DNA of 8,870 bases from Chitinophaga pinensis. Lineage in GTDB: Bacteria > Bacteroidota > Bacteroidia > Flavobacteriales_D > Crocinitomicaceae. The stretch is from positions 1-8,870 of the forward strand of contig CAMBRH010000132.1 in assembly GCA_945870115.1 (NCBI GenBank), written 5' to 3'. Numbering within the stretch: position 1 is the first letter of the stretch; every line of letters begins with the position of its first letter. The position numbers and the translations under genes are program-made. Below the pieces are notes generated by a model that was not told where the DNA came from, did not search any database, and saw nothing but the letters and a program-made list of their open reading frames with translations. Of this stretch, positions 4,372-8,870 are shown piece by piece.

Positions 4372-7299
4372 ATGCTCTTAAAAAAAATACTTTTCTTCTT
4401 CTCAATTCTTTTGTTTTTTAGTCTTACCACTAAAAATAAAACTTTTTTCAAGAAAAATAAATCAAAAGTTCATGCTTTACCAGAATTTGTGAAATCTGAT
4501 AATTCTTGGGCAAAAAATACTCTAAAATCAATGACTTTGGAGGAGAAAATTGCGCAATTTTTTATGGTGGCAACTTGGCCAAATAAAGATGAAGAACACC
4601 AATTGGAAATTGAAAATTTGATAAAAAATCAAAAAATTGGAGGTCTAATTTATTTTCAGGGAACGACTGAACAAATGAAAACTTCTATTTCTCGTTTTCA
4701 AGGAGTTTCTAAAACACCACTTTTGATTGGAATGGATGCTGAATGGGGCGTTGCGATGCGTTTAAATGAAGTTGAACGTTTTCCGTATGCTTACACAATT
4801 GGCGCGGCAAATGATACTGTTTTATCCGAAAAAATTGGTGCTATGATTGCCCAAGAATGCAGAGAAATTGGCGTACACATAAATTTTGCTCCAGTTGCTG
4901 ATGTAAATTCTAATCCAGATAATCCCGTGATTGGTTTTCGTTCTTTTGGCGAAAATTCAGTTCAAGTTTCTCAACACGTTGCAGCAACAGTTCGTGGAAT
5001 GGAGAAAAATGGAATTTTAACGAGCATCAAACATTTTCCAGGACACGGCGACACAGACAAAGATTCTCATTTGGAATTGCCAACTGTGAGTCACTCAAAA
5101 GAACAGTTTGAAACAATTGATTTTTTGCCTTTTGAAGCAGGAATAAATGCTGGAGCTTCGTCTGTTATGGTTGGACATTTGAATGTTCCGAATTTAGATA
5201 ATTCTGACGTTCCGAGTTCTTTGTCGAAAACAATTATCCAAGATTATTTAAAAAACAAACTGAATTTCAAAGGTTTAGTGATAAGCGATGCTTTAAACAT
5301 GAAAGCAGTTTCTGATAAATATGGAAAAATTGATGTTGTTGTAAAAGCATTTATTGCTGGAAATGATATTTTGTTATTCCCTGAAAATGTGGAAGATGCA
5401 ATTGCTGCGATTTCTAATAAAGTGGAAACGGGAGAAATTACAGAAGCAGAAATTGACGAAAGATGTTTGAAAATTTTGAAAGCAAAGCATCATGCGATGA
5501 ATCATAAAGTTGCAAAAGTTTTCACGAAAGGCGAAATGGATTGGGCGAAAAGAGATTGTTATGAAAAGGCTTTCACGGTTCTAAAACATGAAAACAATTC
5601 TCTTCCTTTAACGAATTCCAGTTCGAAAATTGCGATTGTGAACATTGGAATTAAAACTGCAGCTTTCAAAGAAATGGCTCGAAAATTTCATGAAGTCGAT
5701 GTTTTTCAGTTTTATTCATACGAAGAAGCAAGCGAACGCATGAAAGGAAATTTGTCAAAATACGATGTCGTAATTACTTCTGTTCATCCAAAATCGGTGA
5801 CGGCAAATAATAATTTTTCTTCTCCAGGAAAATTAGATTCTTGGTTAAGTTCCGTTCCTGAAGATAAAAATCATGTTTTACTTGTTTTTGGAAATCCAAA
5901 TTTGTTGAAAGAAACAAAGCTTACTTCTAATTTTGATGCTTTAGTTTTGGCATATGAAAATCATGAATTTGCACAAGAATCAGCAGCACAATTGATTTTT
6001 GGAGCAATAGGAGCAAATGGAAAAATTCCATTTAAAGTTTCAGAAGAAATTTTATTCAATGCGGGAATTGATTTAAAAGATGCTAAAAGATTGAAATTTT
6101 CTCAGCCAGAAGAATTAAACATAAATCCTTTAGATTTGGCAAAAATTGATGCGATTGTTCAAAAAGGAATGAATGCAAAAGCATTTCCTGGTTGCCAAGT
6201 TTTAGTTGCTGTGAAAGGTAAAATTATTTACCAAAAAAGTTTCGGAACAATTACCTATGAAGATACAATTCCAGTAAATAATGAAATCGTTTATGACATT
6301 GCTTCCGTAAGTAAAATTGTGGGTTCAACTGCTGGATTAATGCGACTTCAAACACAAGATAAATTCTCTTTGAACAAACAATTGAAAGATTACATTCCAG
6401 AATTAGTTGATGGTTATCCGGTTGGAAATATTTTGTTGAAAAACATGATGGCGCATCAAGCTGGTTTTACGCCATGGATTGCTTTTTACAAAGAAACAGT
6501 AAATTTTGCAGTACCAAATTATGCGATTTATTCAGATTCAAAAAAAGCAAATTTCGAATTTCCAGTTGCCAAAGATTTATGGATTTCAAATGATTATGAG
6601 AAGAAAATTTACAAAACGATTTTGAATACTCCTTTAGCTAAAAAACCAAAATATGAATATTCTGATTTAGGATATTATTTTGCGAAAAAAGTCATTGAAA
6701 AACAATCAGGTTTGAGTTTAGATAATTTCATGTACAAAGAGTTTTATGTTCCAATGGGTTTAAAAAATATGCGTTATTTGCCACAATTATATTTCCCAAT
6801 GGAAAGAATTGCTCCAACAGAAAAAGACATTACTTTTCGTGCGCAAACAGTTCATGGTTTTGTTCATGATCCAGGAGCAGCAATGCTTGGAGGAGTTGGT
6901 GGTCACGCAGGAATTTTTTCCAATTCTCATGATTTGGCTGCCATGATGCAACTATTTTTGAACAAAGGTTTTTATGGAAATCAACTTTATATCTCACCAG
7001 AAGTTGTGAAAGAATTTACTTCGGTTCAGCTAAAAGGAAATAGGAGAGGAGCAGGTTTTGATAAACCAACTCCAAACAAAAAAGATGGTCCAACTTGTAG
7101 TTTGGTTTCGTCTGAAAGTTTTGGACATTCCGGATTTACAGGTACTTTCACATGGGCAGATCCAGTGTATGGAATCAATTATGTGTTTCTTTCAAACCGA
7201 GTTTATCCTGATGCAACGAACAAGAAAATTCAAGAAATGCACATCAGAAGTGATATTCAAAAAGTGATTTACGAAGCAGTTTTTAATGCAGGAAAATAA
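4372..7299 (+). CDS. Exported GH3 beta-N-acetylglucosaminidase fused to a serine hydrolase
   Basis: A 975-residue two-enzyme protein. Residues 1-20 are a hydrophobic export signal or anchor without a lipobox Cys. Residues about 45-370 are a NagZ-type GH3 barrel: KHFPGHG (220-226) followed by DSH (231-233) is the Asp-His general acid/base loop special to beta-N-acetylglucosaminidases, and Asp306 in GLVISDALNM is the predicted nucleophile. Residues about 395-560 look like the GH3 C-terminal alpha/beta domain. Residues about 585-970 are a beta-lactamase/AmpC-fold hydrolase with Ser645-V-S-Lys648 (SxxK), Tyr763-S-Asp765 (YxN-like) and His919-S-Gly921 (in place of KTG). The first part likely cuts N-acetylglucosamine from muropeptides; the second could be an esterase or peptidase on the same material, but its substrate is not deducible. 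This fusion occurs widely in Bacteroidota. The start is chosen from the signal peptide; the leader is A-rich with no Shine-Dalgarno. It has its own promoter and stands upstream of pyrG with a 104-base gap. Confidence 0.95.
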   Translation: MLLKKILFFFSILLFFSLTTKNKTFFKKNKSKVHALPEFVKSDNSWAKNTLKSMTLEEKIAQFFMVATWPNKDEEHQLEIENLIKNQKIGGLIYFQGTTEQMKTSISRFQGVSKTPLLIGMDAEWGVAMRLNEVERFPYAYTIGAANDTVLSEKIGAMIAQECREIGVHINFAPVADVNSNPDNPVIGFRSFGENSVQVSQHVAATVRGMEKNGILTSIKHFPGHGDTDKDSHLELPTVSHSKEQFETIDFLPFEAGINAGASSVMVGHLNVPNLDNSDVPSSLSKTIIQDYLKNKLNFKGLVISDALNMKAVSDKYGKIDVVVKAFIAGNDILLFPENVEDAIAAISNKVETGEITEAEIDERCLKILKAKHHAMNHKVAKVFTKGEMDWAKRDCYEKAFTVLKHENNSLPLTNSSSKIAIVNIGIKTAAFKEMARKFHEVDVFQFYSYEEASERMKGNLSKYDVVITSVHPKSVTANNNFSSPGKLDSWLSSVPEDKNHVLLVFGNPNLLKETKLTSNFDALVLAYENHEFAQESAAQLIFGAIGANGKIPFKVSEEILFNAGIDLKDAKRLKFSQPEELNINPLDLAKIDAIVQKGMNAKAFPGCQVLVAVKGKIIYQKSFGTITYEDTIPVNNEIVYDIASVSKIVGSTAGLMRLQTQDKFSLNKQLKDYIPELVDGYPVGNILLKNMMAHQAGFTPWIAFYKETVNFAVPNYAIYSDSKKANFEFPVAKDLWISNDYEKKIYKTILNTPLAKKPKYEYSDLGYYFAKKVIEKQSGLSLDNFMYKEFYVPMGLKNMRYLPQLYFPMERIAPTEKDITFRAQTVHGFVHDPGAAMLGGVGGHAGIFSNSHDLAAMMQLFLNKGFYGNQLYISPEVVKEFTSVQLKGNRRGAGFDKPTPNKKDGPTCSLVSSESFGHSGFTGTFTWADPVYGINYVFLSNRVYPDATNKKIQEMHIRSDIQKVIYEAVFNAGK

Positions 7300-7369
7300 G
7301 ATATTGTTTTTATTTTGATTGAATTTGAGTTTTTAAATCTTTTTCTTAGAATTATTCATTAAAAAACTG

Positions 7370-7377
7370 TAATTTTG
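7370..7377 (+). promoter_or_regulatory. pyrG: Bacteroidota -7 promoter element of pyrG
   Basis: TAATTTTG matches TAnnTTTG and lies 26 bases before the pyrG ATG, in the gap after the GH3 gene. No matching -33 TTG is seen. A start site a few bases downstream would fall in the C-rich CCTCCCG, giving a leader of about 20 bases. This suggests pyrG is transcribed on its own, although no convincing terminator separates it from the GH3 gene, so readthrough is possible. Confidence 0.45.
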
Positions 7378-7403
7378 CCTCCCGTAGTTACAAATTAATT
7401 TTC

Positions 7404-8870
7404 ATGTCAAATTCAACAAAATACATTTTTGTAACAGGCGGTGTTACTTCATCTCTTGGTAAAGGTATTATTTCAGCTTCTTTAGCAAAATTATTGCAAG
7501 CTCGAGGATATACAACAACAATTCAAAAATTAGATCCTTACATCAATATTGACCCAGGAACTTTGAATCCGTATGAACACGGAGAATGTTTTGTGACGGA
7601 TGATGGCGCTGAAACTGATTTAGACTTAGGACATTACGAACGTTTTTTGAATGTTCCAACTTCAATTGCAAATAACGTTACAACTGGCAGAATTTACCAA
7701 GCTGTAATTGAAAAAGAGAGAAGGGGAGAATTTTTAGGAAAAACTGTTCAAGTAATTCCTCATATCACTGACGAAATTAAAGATAGAATTCAAATTTTAG
7801 GTAAAAAAGGCGATTTTGACATCGTGATTACTGAAATTGGTGGAACAGTTGGAGATATTGAATCACTTCCTTATGTTGAAGCGGTTCGTCAAATGCTTTG
7901 GGAATTTGAATCTGATTGTTTGGTGATTCATTTGACTTTAATTCCTTATTTGGCTGCGGCGGGAGAATTGAAAACGAAACCTACACAACATTCTGTAAAA
8001 CAGTTGCTTGAGTTGGGGGTTCAGCCAGATATTTTATGTTGTAGAACAGAACATGCGTTGGATTTAACTTTACGTAAAAAAATTGCCAAATTCTGTAATG
8101 TCAGTATCAACGCAGTTATTGAATCTCGTGATGCCGAAACAATTTACGATGTTCCACTTTTAATGCAAGAGGAAGAATTGGATAAAGTTGTTTTAGAAAA
8201 ATTGAATTTACCTTCAAAAACAGTTCCTAATTTAGATAATTGGAAATCGTTTTTATATACTCTTAAAAATCCTACAAAAGAAATCACAGTTGGTTTAGTT
8301 GGAAAATATGTTGAATTAAAAGATTCATATAAATCTATTGCTGAATCATTTATTCACGCTGGAGTTGCAAATCAATGTCGTGTAAATGTAAAATGGATTC
8401 ATTCTGAAAAACTAACGAAATCAAATTTAAAAGCAGAATTAAGTGATTTAGATGGAATTTTAGTTGCTCCAGGTTTTGGATCAAGAGGAATTTCAGGGAA
8501 AATTGATGCTGTTAAATTTGCAAGAGAAAATAATATTCCTTTTTTGGGGATTTGTTTAGGTATGCAATGTGCTGTAATTGAGTTTGCTAGAAATGTGTTG
8601 AATATGGCTGAAGCTAATACAACTGAAATTGATACAGATTGTAAATTCCCTGTAATCAGTATGATGGAGGAGCAAAAAAATATTGCAAATTTTGGTGGAA
8701 CAATGCGTTTGGGGGCATACAAATGTAAATTAAAACCAAATTCAAAAGCTGCTATTGCTTATAATTCTGAATTAATTTCTGAAAGACATAGTCATCGTTA
8801 TGAATTTAATAACGAATATTTGGCGCAATTTGAAGAAAAAGGAATGCTGGCAACAGGTTCAAATCCAGAT
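7404..8870 (+). CDS. pyrG: CTP synthase, 3'-truncated by the window edge
   Basis: Makes CTP from UTP, ATP and glutamine, the last step of pyrimidine nucleotide synthesis; cytoplasmic tetramer. I translated 489 codons without a stop; the family has about 535-550 residues, so roughly 50 are missing. The synthase domain opens with the P-loop TGGVTSSLGKG (11-21, Lys20) and contains DDGAETDLDLGHYERF (about 69-84) and EIGGTVGDIES, which hold the Mg/ATP acidic residues. The class I glutamine amidotransferase domain begins after about residue 290 (ITVGLVGKYVELKDSY) and contains the nucleophile elbow GICLGMQ with Cys384. SERHSHRYEFN follows near the end. The catalytic His-Glu pair lies beyond the window. 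The start gives the expected N-terminus (MSNSTKYIFVTGG); no Shine-Dalgarno is present. In many Bacteroidota yidC follows pyrG, which cannot be checked here. Confidence 0.97.
   Translation, partial: MSNSTKYIFVTGGVTSSLGKGIISASLAKLLQARGYTTTIQKLDPYINIDPGTLNPYEHGECFVTDDGAETDLDLGHYERFLNVPTSIANNVTTGRIYQAVIEKERRGEFLGKTVQVIPHITDEIKDRIQILGKKGDFDIVITEIGGTVGDIESLPYVEAVRQMLWEFESDCLVIHLTLIPYLAAAGELKTKPTQHSVKQLLELGVQPDILCCRTEHALDLTLRKKIAKFCNVSINAVIESRDAETIYDVPLLMQEEELDKVVLEKLNLPSKTVPNLDNWKSFLYTLKNPTKEITVGLVGKYVELKDSYKSIAESFIHAGVANQCRVNVKWIHSEKLTKSNLKAELSDLDGILVAPGFGSRGISGKIDAVKFARENNIPFLGICLGMQCAVIEFARNVLNMAEANTTEIDTDCKFPVISMMEEQKNIANFGGTMRLGAYKCKLKPNSKAAIAYNSELISERHSHRYEFNNEYLAQFEEKGMLATGSNPD

Noticed and set aside
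7058..7267. 69-codon plus-strand open frame
   Set aside because: Shifted frame inside the serine-hydrolase domain, where the main frame carries the HSG motif.
7300..7369. Terminator between the GH3 gene and pyrG
   Set aside because: The gap is AT-rich with T runs, but I found no stem with enough G-C pairs preceding them.
8399..8722. 107-codon minus-strand open frame
   Set aside because: Antisense to the glutaminase domain of pyrG, whose Cys384 motif lies in this stretch.

Overview
The window looks like a stretch of chromosome from a Flavobacteriaceae-type Bacteroidota, probably Flavobacterium or a close relative. The reasons are strong A+T richness, A/T-rich translation starts without a Shine-Dalgarno sequence, two matches to the Bacteroidota -7 promoter element TAnnTTTG placed just upstream of genes, a secreted WG-repeat protein, and a fused GH3 glycosidase/serine hydrolase typical of the phylum. 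This assignment is by eye; no database search was possible.

Layout. Positions 1-758 (+) hold the C-terminal two thirds of an acyl-CoA dehydrogenase, followed by a hairpin terminator (779-812). Positions 995-3769 (-) hold a secreted WG-repeat protein gene that appears broken. Its main frame ends at a TAA at 1445-1447, but the same frame continues downstream, open and coding-like, to 995, and encodes a further domain resembling DUF3298/RsiV-type proteins. Positions 3770-4038 are AT-rich spacer. Positions 4039-4205 (+) are a diverged, frameshifted copy of the last 168 bases of the acyl-CoA dehydrogenase gene, followed by its own strong terminator (4229-4256). Positions 4372-7299 (+) encode a 975-residue exported protein joining a NagZ-like GH3 beta-N-acetylglucosaminidase to a beta-lactamase-fold serine hydrolase, probably for peptidoglycan turnover. 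Positions 7404-8870 (+) are pyrG (CTP synthase), cut by the window end after 489 codons.

The most interesting structure is the pair of direct repeats, 591-758 and 4039-4205. They are about 90% identical, with 16 substitutions and one deleted base, and 11 of the 16 substitutions are synonymous. They bracket the whole WG-repeat locus, so the segment between looks inserted at the 3' end of the dehydrogenase gene. One side keeps an intact gene end and the other a decaying one. No integrase or transposase is visible, so the mechanism is open: replacement of the 3' end by an incoming segment, or loss of most of a second paralogous gene.

The genes do not form one pathway. The dehydrogenase (acyl-CoA oxidation), the cell-wall hydrolase and pyrG (pyrimidine nucleotide synthesis) are separate transcription units with their own terminators or promoters. 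The WG gene runs against the dehydrogenase and away from the GH3 gene. I found no RNA genes, CRISPR array or complete mobile element.
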